This document shows, in pieces, positions 41,596 through 50,187 of a stretch of 64,000 nucleotides of DNA; the stretch's first letter is position 1; every line of letters begins with the position of its first letter. The DNA is from Falseniella ignava CCUG 37419 (GTDB taxonomy: Bacteria > Bacillota > Bacilli > Lactobacillales > Aerococcaceae), in assembly GCF_000301055.1 (NCBI RefSeq), contig NZ_JH932301.1, positions 421,212 through 485,211 of the forward strand, given 5' to 3'. Position numbers and translations under genes: made by a program. The notes beneath the pieces are model-generated. The model had not been told where the DNA came from and ran no database searches. It worked only from the letters and a program-made list of their open reading frames with translations.

Positions 41596-42345
41596 ATGCA
41601 AGAGAATCAAGCATTTTACTGTGGAACGCAAAAGATGTTACAAGCAGCGTATCGGGAATTATTGTTGGAAGATTATCAACCAACAGTAGATACAATGCTA
41701 GAACGAATCGGTGAGCGTCCAAATTCGGCCTTGGAGTTAGGCTGTGGCGTAGGATTGGCTGCGATTAATTTAAGTAAGTTAGGTGTTGAGGTAACAGCCA
41801 TTGATTTCGAGCCGACAGTTCACCAGATTGCGCTGGAAAACAAAGCGAAGTACGCAGCAGAGGTGAATTTTTTTAGAGAGGATTTTTACCAATTTGATGC
41901 GGCGTCGCAATTTAACTTAGTCTATTATTTAGATGGATTTGGGATTGGTGAGGATGCCGATCAATTGAAGTTGTTGGAAAAGATTAAGGAATGGCTTACT
42001 CCAGAGGGGAAAGCGTATATTGAGGTCTATAATCCGAATCATTGGCGGAAAGCAGATGGGGTTACGTTACCGTTAGTTGAGGATGTGTCGCATCACTATC
42101 GCTTTGATGAAGCCGCGCATGAAATGATCGATATTTGGAAGCGAGAAGGTTCTGAGGTAGCGTACACTCAACGATTGAAATGTTACTTGCCAGAAGACTT
42201 TGAGCAACTCGTTAAGCGAGCTGGCTTTGAAGTAGTAGCGTTCTATCCAGAGGGAAGGATGGACTACGAGACAATGCAATACCATCCACAAGCGTCATTG
42301 ACCGACTGCTTATCATATTCCGCAGTGATCGTTCCCGTTAATTAA
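41596..42345 (+). CDS. Class I SAM-dependent methyltransferase
   Basis: A 249-residue methyltransferase. Motif I is ALELGCGVGLAAINL (near residues 46-60), the acidic end of strand 2 is VTAIDFEP, and motif IV is FNLVYYLDGFGIG. The post-core segment (LKCYLPEDFEQLVKRAGFEV) is usual for small-molecule methyltransferases. ATG 41596 is preferred over GTG 41590, as GAGGAGG is eight bases ahead. It is monocistronic with a strong terminator; the substrate is unknown. Confidence 0.85.
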   Translation: MQENQAFYCGTQKMLQAAYRELLLEDYQPTVDTMLERIGERPNSALELGCGVGLAAINLSKLGVEVTAIDFEPTVHQIALENKAKYAAEVNFFREDFYQFDAASQFNLVYYLDGFGIGEDADQLKLLEKIKEWLTPEGKAYIEVYNPNHWRKADGVTLPLVEDVSHHYRFDEAAHEMIDIWKREGSEVAYTQRLKCYLPEDFEQLVKRAGFEVVAFYPEGRMDYETMQYHPQASLTDCLSYSAVIVPVN

Positions 42346-42359
42346 GAAAAAAGCAAAAG

Positions 42360-42390
42360 ACCGGTGCCATGGGTTTGGCACCGGTTTTGT
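42360..42390 (+). terminator. Intrinsic terminator after the methyltransferase
   Basis: ACCGGTGCCA, TGGGTT, TGGCACCGGT followed by TTTTG. Perfect 10-bp GC-rich stem. Confidence 0.92.
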
Positions 42391-42445
42391 TGTTTGGTTG
42401 AACCGATTTCTGCAGTATGTGTCCTCGGTTCGAATAATATTTTGC

Positions 42446-42736
42446 GAGTTTTAGTAGAATGGGTCGTCTGTTGTACAAACTTTGTGCGAGTTTTAGTAGA
42501 ATGGGTCGTTTGTTGTACAAACTTTGTGTGAGTTTTTGTAGAACAAGTCGTTTGTTGTACAAACTCAATGTGAGTATTTGTAGAACGCGGCACCTGTTGT
42601 ACAAATTTTCTGTGTATTTTAGTAGAACAGGCCTCGATTCTCGCATTCTCGAACGAAAGTTGTGAGAATGGGTTGCTGGTTCTCGTATTCTCGAGCGAAA
42701 GTTGTGAGAATGAGTTGCTGGTTCTCGTATTTATCA
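42446..42736 (+). repeat. Tandem 42-bp repeat array, two sequence types
   Basis: Units start at 42446, 42488, 42530, 42572 and (partial) 42614, exactly 42 bp apart. Each begins GAGTTTTAGTAGAA, contains TTGTACAA and ends ACTTTGTGT. From about 42637 a second type takes over with the same 42-bp period (starts 42638, 42680, 42722): TTCTCGTATTCTCGAGCG, AAAGTTGTGAGAATG, GTTGCTGG. CATTCTC/GAGAATG inside it can form a hairpin. Open frames through the array are by-products of 42 being divisible by 3. The array lies directly after the flavodoxin gene. There are no unique spacers, so it is not CRISPR. Confidence 0.85.
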
Positions 42737-42753
42737 GTGCTTACCAGATTTTA

Positions 42754-43362
42754 TTACGCGTTAATTTTTTCGGTAATATCGAGTAGGCGGTGTACCATAT
42801 CTTGTACAGCTTGTTTAACCGTATCGTGATCTTCTTGGAAGAAGGCGCCAGATTCGTCTGAGCTTGTTGTGACAGAAATACCGTATGGATTTCCTAGTGT
42901 TGAGATGGCTTCGCTTGTGAATCCGGGTGTAACAATCACAGCACCCCAGTGCATCATTTGAGTGTAGAGTGATTGTACGGTTATCTCTTGACCACCGTGG
43001 GTAGTATTAGTGCTAGTAAAGGCCGTAACGACTTTATTAACTGTTTTACCTTGTGCCCAAAGTCCGCCGAGCGTATCGATAAATTGTTTCATTTGGGATG
43101 CCATGACTCCGAAACGAGTTGGGAAGCTGAAGATAATCGCTTCGCTCCACTCCACATCTTCTGCAGTCGCAACAGGAATATGTGAAGTTGCATCGACATG
43201 TTGTCTCCAAGCTGGTTGCGAGTCAATCGCAGCATCAGGTGCTAATTCGGTAACTTTACGAACACGTACTTCTGCGCCTTTTGCTTCGCCAGCTTCAGCA
43301 GCTAGGCGTGCTAGTTCAGCGTTTGTACCGTATGAGCTGTAGTATAAGATAAGTAATTTCAT
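42754..43362 (-). CDS. WrbA-like NAD(P)H:quinone oxidoreductase (flavodoxin fold)
   Basis: A 202-residue flavodoxin-fold protein, the WrbA type that reduces quinones by two electrons with FMN. LLILYYSSYGTNAELARLAA is the FMN phosphate loop, and IIFSFPTRFGVMASQMKQFI with DTLGGLWAQGKTVNKV and FTSTNTTHGGQE are the usual flavin and dimer segments. The ATG at 43362 is chosen for GGAGACG ahead of it; the frame is open further upstream. It is flanked on both sides by 42-bp repeats in opposite orientation. Protection against quinone or oxidative stress is the likely role. Confidence 0.88.
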   Translation of the reverse strand: MKLLILYYSSYGTNAELARLAAEAGEAKGAEVRVRKVTELAPDAAIDSQPAWRQHVDATSHIPVATAEDVEWSEAIIFSFPTRFGVMASQMKQFIDTLGGLWAQGKTVNKVVTAFTSTNTTHGGQEITVQSLYTQMMHWGAVIVTPGFTSEAISTLGNPYGISVTTSSDESGAFFQEDHDTVKQAVQDMVHRLLDITEKINA

Positions 43363-43495
43363 TAAATCATCGTCTCCTTTATATTTGACATATGAAAATA
43401 TATTAACTGAAATTTGTAACAAATATCAAATTTTTTGCTCAAGCATTCGATTATGCAGTTGACTGGCGAAAATATTCGTATAAGAAAGTAACGAA

Positions 43496-43537
43496 ACCTC
43501 TGATAGTAGGCATAGCGCCTGCATCAGAGATTTTTTG
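43496..43537 (+). terminator. Orphan terminator-like hairpin
   Basis: CCTCTGATAGTAGGC and GCCTGCATCAGAG pair and are followed by ATTTTTTG. No gene ends here on this strand. TTGACT (43459) and TATAAG (43479) upstream leave room for a short RNA of about 50 nt, but the 14-base spacer is poor. Confidence 0.55.
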
Positions 43538-43597
43538 GTGATGAGTGAGTATCGGTGGTTTAGACCTCGTTGAGTTAGATTAGTAGAACCGTCGTCT

Positions 43598-43660
43598 CAT
43601 TCTCGTAACTTTCGCTGGAGAATACGAGAACCGTTGCTCCATTCTCGTAACTTTCTCAGT
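43598..43660 (-). repeat. 42-bp repeat units, inverted copy
   Basis: CATTCTCGTAACTTTCG begins at 43598 and again at 43640, 42 bp apart, with GCTGGAGAATACGAGAACCG between. This is the reverse complement of the second repeat type at 42638-42736. The flavodoxin gene thus lies between inverted arrays about 0.9 kb apart. Confidence 0.8.
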
Positions 43661-43678
43661 CCTACAATCTGTTTCACT

Positions 43679-43732
43679 CAAAAAGCCCCCCTCGCTGCTA
43701 CACTTAAGTGCATCAGGTAAAGGTGGCTGAGA
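43679..43732 (-). terminator. Terminator of brnQ
   Basis: On the minus strand AGCCACCTTT and AGGGGGGCT pair imperfectly around an inner TGCACTTAAGTGTA hairpin and run into TTTTTGA, just past the brnQ stop. Confidence 0.6.
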
Positions 43733-43738
43733 ACAAGC

Positions 43739-45052
43739 TTAAGTCAAACTAACTTTGTCACGTTGCCAGGCAAACAAGGTAAAGACAGCGGACAAGCAAA
43801 TAGCAGGGAGCAACCACTCGAGGCCGAATTGGCTGAGCGGTAACTGAGTCGTCCAATCGGCGATCGGGGCGGCCCAAGTTTTAGTCAAAGCCGGGCCGGT
43901 GCTAGCGAGAACTTGAACCAGTCCAATGAGACCAGCCGCAATCACACCGCCAGTGTACGTCGCGTCATAGCGAATTTTTCGGTCAAAGAGTGACCAAATA
44001 ATGAGGATCATAACCATCGGATAAATGATGTTAAGAACGGACGAGGCAATGCCAATAATTTGTTGCGTCCCAATCAGCGAGATAATGAACTCCGTAATGA
44101 CGCAAATAATGCAAATCACTTGATAAGACCAGCGACCTCCAGATGCTTCGTGGAAGAAATTACTGCAAGCGGAAGTGAGTCCGATCGCAGTCGTCAAACA
44201 GGCAAGTGCCACGCAAATTCCCATTAACAAATGTCCCCATTGCCCGAGAATTAAGAGAATCATCCCATTAAATACTTCGGTTCGCCCATGTTCAAAGCCG
44301 TAGTGGGTTGAAATTTGAGAACCAGCGTAGGCGAGAGCAATATAGACCACTGCCAACAAGATAAAAGCAACCAGTCCTACCAGGCTTCCAGCCTTAATTT
44401 GTTGGCGACCGGAGGCATAGCCACGTTGTTTGAGTTCATTCATCACAATGCTTGCCATCAACGAAGCACCCAATGCATCCATTGTTTGGTAACCTTCTTT
44501 AAAACCATGGGCAAAAGGATGTGGTAATCGGTTAGCAGCAATTGTCTCAGTCGGGTTGAACAAAATCACCACCACTAAAATAAAGATAATCATCAAAATA
44601 CTCGGTGTTAAATACTTCCCAATATGTTCGACGACTTTCTTTGGATTTAAAGCTAAATAAGCAGTTAAACTAAAGAAAATTAAACTGGTCACCCAGATTG
44701 GGACGCTTGGGAATACTTGATGAACGAAAATTTCGTGGGTGGTAGCACCGGTTCGCGGCACCGAAAAGAGTGGGCCGATTAACAAGATCGCAATTCCGGC
44801 TAAGATCATGCCGAATTTCGGATGGATTCGTTTGCCGAGGTCATGGGTCTGTCCACCGAGTTGAATCGTCACGAGTACGCCCAAAACAGGGAAGAAAGGG
44901 TCCGATGCTAAAAAGCCCCCGATGGCTTTCCACCACGCTTGTCCGCTAAGGACACCGAGATAAGGTGGAAAAATTAAATTGCCTGCGCCAAAGAAGATGG
45001 CAAAAAGAGCCAGTCCTGTAATTAAAATGTCTTTCGGTTTAATATGCGTCAT
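43739..45052 (-). CDS. brnQ: Branched-chain amino acid transporter BrnQ
   Basis: A 437-residue Na+- or H+-coupled carrier for Leu, Ile and Val. The N-terminal signature ALFAIFFGAGNLIFPPYLGV is characteristic, with twelve predicted helices and TDPFFPVLGVLV-type text (here LASDPFFPVLGVLV) and TACSNFF-like segment LTSACSNFFHEASGG. GGAAG precedes the ATG. It is monocistronic, with a terminator 5' to the repeats. Confidence 0.94.
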   Translation of the reverse strand: MTHIKPKDILITGLALFAIFFGAGNLIFPPYLGVLSGQAWWKAIGGFLASDPFFPVLGVLVTIQLGGQTHDLGKRIHPKFGMILAGIAILLIGPLFSVPRTGATTHEIFVHQVFPSVPIWVTSLIFFSLTAYLALNPKKVVEHIGKYLTPSILMIIFILVVVILFNPTETIAANRLPHPFAHGFKEGYQTMDALGASLMASIVMNELKQRGYASGRQQIKAGSLVGLVAFILLAVVYIALAYAGSQISTHYGFEHGRTEVFNGMILLILGQWGHLLMGICVALACLTTAIGLTSACSNFFHEASGGRWSYQVICIICVITEFIISLIGTQQIIGIASSVLNIIYPMVMILIIWSLFDRKIRYDATYTGGVIAAGLIGLVQVLASTGPALTKTWAAPIADWTTQLPLSQFGLEWLLPAICLSAVFTLFAWQRDKVSLT

Positions 45053-45324
45053 AAGTCTTCCACCTGTTCTGTAAAATGATTTGTCCCTATCTTACCATAG
45101 TTAACGGATAAAAATAAGTGAATTATTATTTAATTTTAATCATTTACTAATAATTAGACGCCGCCTCTCCGAAAAATTATGCCTATTTTGAATGAATCTA
45201 ATGAGGTTTTTGTAATGATTCTTGTTTTCTCGCTATGGTAGTTTTACACTTTTTTATCTGTTAAACTAACCAAAGTGAGACAATCATTTTACATATTTAG
45301 AAAGCTTTGGAAGGAGCCAATAAC

Positions 45325-46302
45325 ATGTTCAAGAAGCAATTTAAATTTTTACTATTAACTTTATTGTTAATTGCGGGCGCGATGAATCCTACAAATATCG
45401 CTGCGGAAAATGATACTGTGACGATTACCGATGCGACTGGGGAAGTGACCGTTCCGAAAAATCCCCAAAAAGTCGTAGCGCTCGATAATCGAACCTTTGA
45501 AACACTCGAGCAATGGGGAATTCAACCGGTGGCGGTACCTAAAGATGTAATGTACCCAGCGAGTGCTTTTGTCAGTGATGATAACATTGCTAACGTCGGG
45601 AACCACCGCGAACCGAATTTAGAAGTCATCGCAGCAGCACAACCCGATTTAGTCATTGTCGGTCAACGTTTTGCTTCTTATTACGAAGAGATTAAAGCTC
45701 TCGTGCCTGAAGCAACAGTGATTAACCTTGATATTGATGTGAGCCAAGAGAGCGAGGACCCAGGCCGTAATTTGACGGAAGGGTTAATTGAAACAACCCG
45801 AACACTCGGAGAAATCTTTGATAAACAAGCGGAAGCAGACCAATTAATTCAAGAGTTTGAAGCTTCCATTGAGCGGGCCAAAGCAGCCTATCCGGCTGAT
45901 GAGACCGTGATGAGTCTCGTTGTATCGGGCGGTAATCTTGGTTATGCAGCGCCTCAGATTGGACGTGTCTGGGGACCGTTATACTCGATTCTCGATTGGA
46001 ATCCTGCTTTAGAAATCGAAAATGATTCAACGGATCATAAAGGCGATGATATCTCGGTTGAGGCCATCGCAGAAAGCAATCCCGACTGGTTGATGGTTTT
46101 AGATCGGGATGCAGCGATTCGTCAAGATGATCAACCGGCGCAACCTGCGCAAGATGTGGTTGAAAATTCTAAAGCACTTGCGAATACAACGGTGATTAAA
46201 AATCAGCAAATTGTTTACGCACCGGCTGATACTTACACGAATGAGTCGATTCAAACCTTTACGAAATTATTTAATTTAATTGCCGATGCAATGGCCCAAT
46301 AG
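45325..46302 (+). CDS. Siderophore ABC transporter, substrate-binding protein
   Basis: A 325-residue cluster III binding protein (FecB/FatB/YclQ type): signal peptide KFLLLTLLLIAGAMNPTNIA, then DATGEVTVPKNPQKVVALDN, LVIVGQRFASYY and NPDWLMVLDRDAA. The signal has no lipobox Cys, which is unusual for a Gram-positive binding protein; it may stay by an uncleaved anchor or be released. ATG 45325 is set by AAGGAG nine bases ahead. A terminator-like hairpin separates it from the permease genes, as often seen where the binding protein must be more abundant. The gene order matches yclNOPQ/fatBCDE systems. Confidence 0.85.
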   Translation: MFKKQFKFLLLTLLLIAGAMNPTNIAAENDTVTITDATGEVTVPKNPQKVVALDNRTFETLEQWGIQPVAVPKDVMYPASAFVSDDNIANVGNHREPNLEVIAAAQPDLVIVGQRFASYYEEIKALVPEATVINLDIDVSQESEDPGRNLTEGLIETTRTLGEIFDKQAEADQLIQEFEASIERAKAAYPADETVMSLVVSGGNLGYAAPQIGRVWGPLYSILDWNPALEIENDSTDHKGDDISVEAIAESNPDWLMVLDRDAAIRQDDQPAQPAQDVVENSKALANTTVIKNQQIVYAPADTYTNESIQTFTKLFNLIADAMAQ

Positions 46303-46317
46303 TCACTGCATAAAAAA

Positions 46318-46357
46318 CCAGCGATAGCGTTTGAACGTTGTCGCTGGCTATTTTTAC
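46318..46357 (+). terminator. Leaky terminator between binding protein and permeases
   Basis: CCAGCGATAGCGTT and AACGTTGTCGCTGG pair over a TG loop region and run into CTATTTTTACTTTT. It would reduce read-through to the membrane genes. Confidence 0.82.
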
Positions 46358-46422
46358 TTTTGAAGTCTGTTGGTGGATTGTGAACGATCGTTTAGAGAAA
46401 ATAAAATGAAAGGCGGGATTAG

Positions 46423-47412
46423 ATGAAGTCAGCACATCCTCAAACTGAAAGAAAAAATCAAACGCACCCTCGCAGATGGGGTCTCGGGCTACTGATCGGA
46501 TTAGTGATTTTATTAGCCGTCCTTTCACTGTTAACGGGGGCATATAATCTTACGGCGCGTCCGGAAGGGTGGCAGATGCTGTGGATTACACGGGTTCCAA
46601 GGACGGCAGCCTTGATGTTGAGTGGAAGTGCGATGGCACTGTCTGGACTCGTGATGCAACAGATCAGTCAAAATCGCTTCGTCGAACCGACAACAACGGG
46701 TACGATTGAATGGGCCGGGTTAGGCCTGATTCTCTGTTATATAGGGGTACCCTCGCCCTCGCTATTTTTACGTATGACCTTTGCGATGGTCGCTGCAATG
46801 ATTGGAACGAGCTTGTTTTTTATCTTGGTTCGCCAAATTCACCTGAAATCAAGTTTGACACTGCCATTAATTGGGATGATGCTCGGCGCTGTCATTTCAG
46901 CGGTAACAACGCTACTGGCTCTAACGTTCAATTTAAGTCATACACTTGAAATTTGGTTTACTGCCTCTTTTGCTTCAATTGAACAAGGGCGCTACGAGTA
47001 TTTGTGGTTGATTTTAGTCATGGTGGTCGCGATCTATTATTTAGCTGATCGATTGACGATTGTTGGACTGGGTCCCGAAGTTGCGACCAACCTAGGGGTA
47101 AATTATCAGCGGGTGACAGTGATTAGTACGATCTTGGTGTCATTTGCAGTAGGGATTGTTGCCAGTGTAGCAGGTTATTTACCGTTTATCGGATTAATTG
47201 TTCCGAACACGATTTCGCTACTGTTAGGTGATCATATTCGTTCGAATTTACCATGGGTGTCGCTTTCAGGGATGGCCGTGATGCTTAGCTGTGACTTGCT
47301 GTCACGTACGCTCATTGCGCCGTTTGAATTACCTGTATCTGTGATTTTGGGGACCGTCGGGTCGGCTACATTCATTGGCTTATTACTGTATCAAAGGAGG
47401 CGATGGGCATGA
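46423..47412 (+). CDS. FecCD-family siderophore permease 1
   Basis: A 329-residue permease with eight to nine helices. LWITRVPRTAALMLSGSAMA followed by LSGLVMQQISQNRFVEPTTT is the R-x-P-R...G-x-x-L-Q...N-P/R signature of FecCD proteins, of the YclN/FatD branch that has EPTT. GLGPEVATNLGVNYQRVTVI carries the ATPase-contact EAA-like loop. The stop overlaps the next gene's start. Confidence 0.92.
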   Translation: MKSAHPQTERKNQTHPRRWGLGLLIGLVILLAVLSLLTGAYNLTARPEGWQMLWITRVPRTAALMLSGSAMALSGLVMQQISQNRFVEPTTTGTIEWAGLGLILCYIGVPSPSLFLRMTFAMVAAMIGTSLFFILVRQIHLKSSLTLPLIGMMLGAVISAVTTLLALTFNLSHTLEIWFTASFASIEQGRYEYLWLILVMVVAIYYLADRLTIVGLGPEVATNLGVNYQRVTVISTILVSFAVGIVASVAGYLPFIGLIVPNTISLLLGDHIRSNLPWVSLSGMAVMLSCDLLSRTLIAPFELPVSVILGTVGSATFIGLLLYQRRRWA

Positions 47413-48431
47413 TGCAACCGGGAGCTTATTTTCCAGCTTTTAATCATTCGCGCGATCGTCAGCGTTTCTGGTTAGTATGGGGTGGGATCCTCATCTTGGG
47501 TATATTATTTTCTGTGGGACTTTTATGTTTTAGACAACCCGTTCCGATGGATTCTCCTTCATTTTATCCGGTAATCAAACGCCGTGCCATGGCAGTTCTA
47601 ACAATCATTGTGGTTGCTTTCTGCCAATCGATTTCCACGATTGCCTTTCAGACTTTAAGTCACAATCGGATGGTGACACCCTCGTTGCTGGGATTCCCAT
47701 CGCTTTATATTGCGATTCATACCGTCCTCGTATTTTTTGGAGGGGTGCAGTCGTTAATTCAAATGTCGAGTACCGTTCTATTTATAATGCAACTGGTGAT
47801 CATGGTCATGGTCAGTTTACTGCTTTATCAGACATTACTGACAGGAAAATATGGCAGCATGGATGTGATGTTGCTGGTGGGAGTCATGTTAGGGATGGGA
47901 TTAAATTCTTTAGCGACCTTTATGCGACGTGTGTTATCTCCTTCAGAATTTGACATCTTACAAGCGCGTTTATTTGCCTCAGTCAATCACGCTGATGGGG
48001 AGCAACTGCTGTTAGCACTGCCGTTTTTGGTGTTGGCGACGTGGGGATTATTTAAGCTCAGTTCACAATTAAATGCCCTTTCGCTTGGGGAAGACACGGC
48101 TAAAAATCTAGGAATTAACACTGGACAAATTAATCGGCGCACGCTTATTTATATTACGATATTAATGGCGATTTCAACCGCATTGATGGGACCCTTATCC
48201 TTTTTTGGCTTTTTAGTGGCTAACTTATGTTATCAATGGGTACCGAGTTACGATCATCGTTATCTTTTTATGATGTCGATTGTCTTGGCTTTTGCCTTTT
48301 TATCGGGTGCTTATTTTATTTTAACGCATCTCTTTCACGCGCAAGGGGTAGTGAGTATTGTGATTGAATTAGTGGGTGGTATTGGTTTTTTAATGACATT
48401 CTTTCGAAGTAAGAAAGGAGGACTGGCATGA
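47409..48431 (+). CDS. FecCD-family siderophore permease 2
   Basis: A 340-residue second permease of the YclO/FatC branch. The text RRAMAVLTIIVVAFCQSIST and TLSHNRMVTPSLLGFPSLYI corresponds to the signature loop in the first permease; LGEDTAKNLGINTGQINRRT is the ATPase-contact loop. ATG 47409 overlaps the previous stop (ATGA) and stands 8 bases after AAGGAGG; ATG 47403 would be only 2 bases away from it. Confidence 0.9.
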   Translation: MMQPGAYFPAFNHSRDRQRFWLVWGGILILGILFSVGLLCFRQPVPMDSPSFYPVIKRRAMAVLTIIVVAFCQSISTIAFQTLSHNRMVTPSLLGFPSLYIAIHTVLVFFGGVQSLIQMSSTVLFIMQLVIMVMVSLLLYQTLLTGKYGSMDVMLLVGVMLGMGLNSLATFMRRVLSPSEFDILQARLFASVNHADGEQLLLALPFLVLATWGLFKLSSQLNALSLGEDTAKNLGINTGQINRRTLIYITILMAISTALMGPLSFFGFLVANLCYQWVPSYDHRYLFMMSIVLAFAFLSGAYFILTHLFHAQGVVSIVIELVGGIGFLMTFFRSKKGGLA

Positions 48432-49183
48432 TCGAGATTCAACAATTGGTCAAGCATTATGATCCACATACGCAAATAGGGCCGCTTGACTTTCAGATTC
48501 CGAGTCAAAGCTTAACAGCACTGATCGGACCGAATGGGGCGGGCAAGACGACGTTACTCACGATGTTAGGTCGGTTGTTAACACCCGATGCAGGCGATAT
48601 TTTGATTGAAGGGCAGTCACTATCAAAGTACGCCCAGTCACGCTTTGCGACGCAAGTCGCGATTTTACGTCAGGAAAATCATTTTATGACACGATTAACG
48701 GTTAAACAGCTTGTCGCTTTTGGTCGCTTCCCCTATAGTCAGGGGCGCTTAACACCATCGGATTATGAAATCATCGACCGCTATATTGACTTTCTCAACC
48801 TATCTCCGCTAGCTGATCGATATTTAGACCAGTTGTCGGGTGGGCAACGTCAACGGGCTTATGTAGCGATGGTGTTAGCTCAAGAGACTCCTTATATTTT
48901 GTTAGATGAACCGCTAAATAATCTAGATATTGCCAGTTCAATTCAAATGATGCAACACTTACGCTATGTGGTGAAGTCGTTTGACCGGACGATTATTGCA
49001 GTCTTACATGATATCAATATGGCGGCACGTTATGCTGATTATATTTATGCAATGCAATCAGGTCAGCTCATTCATTCTGGTACACCTAAAGAAGTGATTA
49101 CGACAGCCTGTCTTCAAGATGTTTATGGCACACAAATTCAAGTGATTGAAAGTGAATTTGGTCCGATTGCGGTTTATGCGTGA
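48428..49183 (+). CDS. Siderophore ABC transporter ATPase
   Basis: A 251-residue ATPase of the FepC/YclP type that powers the two permeases. Walker A IGPNGAGKTTLLTM, signature LSGGQRQRAYVAMVL, Walker B YILLDEPLNNLD and the switch His in AVLHDINMAARY are all present. It starts inside the previous stop (ATGA). Together with the genes at 45325, 46423 and 47409 it makes a complete iron-chelate importer, probably for a catecholate siderophore or petrobactin-like ligand; the ligand is not readable. I saw no convincing Fur box. Confidence 0.93.
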   Translation: MIEIQQLVKHYDPHTQIGPLDFQIPSQSLTALIGPNGAGKTTLLTMLGRLLTPDAGDILIEGQSLSKYAQSRFATQVAILRQENHFMTRLTVKQLVAFGRFPYSQGRLTPSDYEIIDRYIDFLNLSPLADRYLDQLSGGQRQRAYVAMVLAQETPYILLDEPLNNLDIASSIQMMQHLRYVVKSFDRTIIAVLHDINMAARYADYIYAMQSGQLIHSGTPKEVITTACLQDVYGTQIQVIESEFGPIAVYA

Positions 49184-49250
49184 CAGTTTGATAATTGCGA
49201 AACTGTGGTAGAATAGGATTGTTATAAATTTCTTTATTGGAGTGAAAAAG

Positions 49251-50070
49251 ATGTTGGAGTGGTTAGCCGGATTAAATCCGATTGTTCAAGCGGGACTGGC
49301 TGGTGTTATGACTTGGTTCGTAACAGCGCTAGGTTCGAGCTTGGTATTTTTTATGCGAGAAGTCAATCGCAAAGTGCTCGATTTTATGAATGGCTTTGCG
49401 GCGGGGGTCATGATAGCTGATTGCAGCCAGTTTCTGGTCATTATTAGCCCCTTCGATTGATTATGCCGAAGTAGCTGGCTACGGTTTTTGGTCGTTTGTA
49501 CCTGCCATAACAGGCTTTATGGTTGGGGGAATTTTCTTAAGTATTTTAGATAAGATTATCCCGCATTTGCACTTGGACCAACAAACAGCTGAAGGGGTTC
49601 CAACGCAATTATCATCAACGACATTATTATTCTTAGCGATTACGATTCATAATATTCCTGAGGGATTGTCGGTCGGAGTTGCCTTTGGTGCGGCCGGAAT
49701 GGGGCTTTCATCCGCAACGTTAGCGAGCGCATTGTCACTAACGCTAGGAATCGCATTACAAAACTTCCCGGAAGGAGCGGCTTTAGCGATGCCGATTCGA
49801 GCCAATGGTAAGAGCAATCGTTATGCTTTTAACTTAGGTCAAGCGAGTGCGCTAGTTGAGATTGTGGCGGCAATTATCGGGGCTTGGTTGGTTACAGAAA
49901 TTACGGTCATTTTACCGTATGCTTTAGCCTTTGCTGCCGGTGCGATGATCTTCGTTTGTGTTGAAGAATTAATTCCGGAGTCGCAATCGAATGGTAATGA
50001 GGACTTAGCAACCTTAGCATTAATTATTGGCTTTGCCTTGATGATGACGTTGGACGTGGCACTCGGATAA
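49251..50070 (+). pseudogene. ZIP-family metal transporter, frameshifted
   Basis: The first frame (MLEWLAGLNPIVQAGLAGVM ... NGFAAGVMIA) ends near 49415; the frame then shifts by one base and continues AASFWSLLAPSIDYAEVAGY and on to TLLFLAITIHNIPEGLSVGV, LQNFPEGAALAMP and FVCVEELIPESQ. HNIPEG and NFPEG are the metal-site helices of ZIP zinc transporters. The junction reads ATAGCTGATTGCAGCC, about one base (or four) too many. Unless it is a sequence error, the transporter is inactive: no restart codon gives a full protein, though 49519-50070 could make a fragment. ATG 49251 follows GGAGTG. Confidence 0.88.
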
Positions 50071-50093
50071 GTAGTATTTAAAAGACGGACGAT

Positions 50094-50118
50094 GAGCCCA
50101 TGGGAGTATGGGCTTTTT
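50094..50118 (+). terminator. Intrinsic terminator after the ZIP gene
   Basis: GAGCCCAT, loop GGGAGT, ATGGGCTTTTTG. Confidence 0.9.
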
Positions 50119-50187
50119 GTCTGCCAAAAATTAACGACAGATTATGCTATAATAGAGTAGCATTTAATATCGATTACAGGAGGGATG

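Noticed and set aside
42446-42736. Regular repeats that could be taken for a CRISPR array or a repeat protein gene
   Set aside because: The entire 42-bp unit repeats with no unique spacers and no cas genes are present. Open frames exist on both strands only because 42 is a multiple of 3; none has a ribosome site.
45060-45320. Fur box before the siderophore operon
   Set aside because: Some ATTATTTAATTTTAATCATT text is reminiscent, but no 19-bp dyad with good symmetry is found near the TTGTTT/TACACT promoter.
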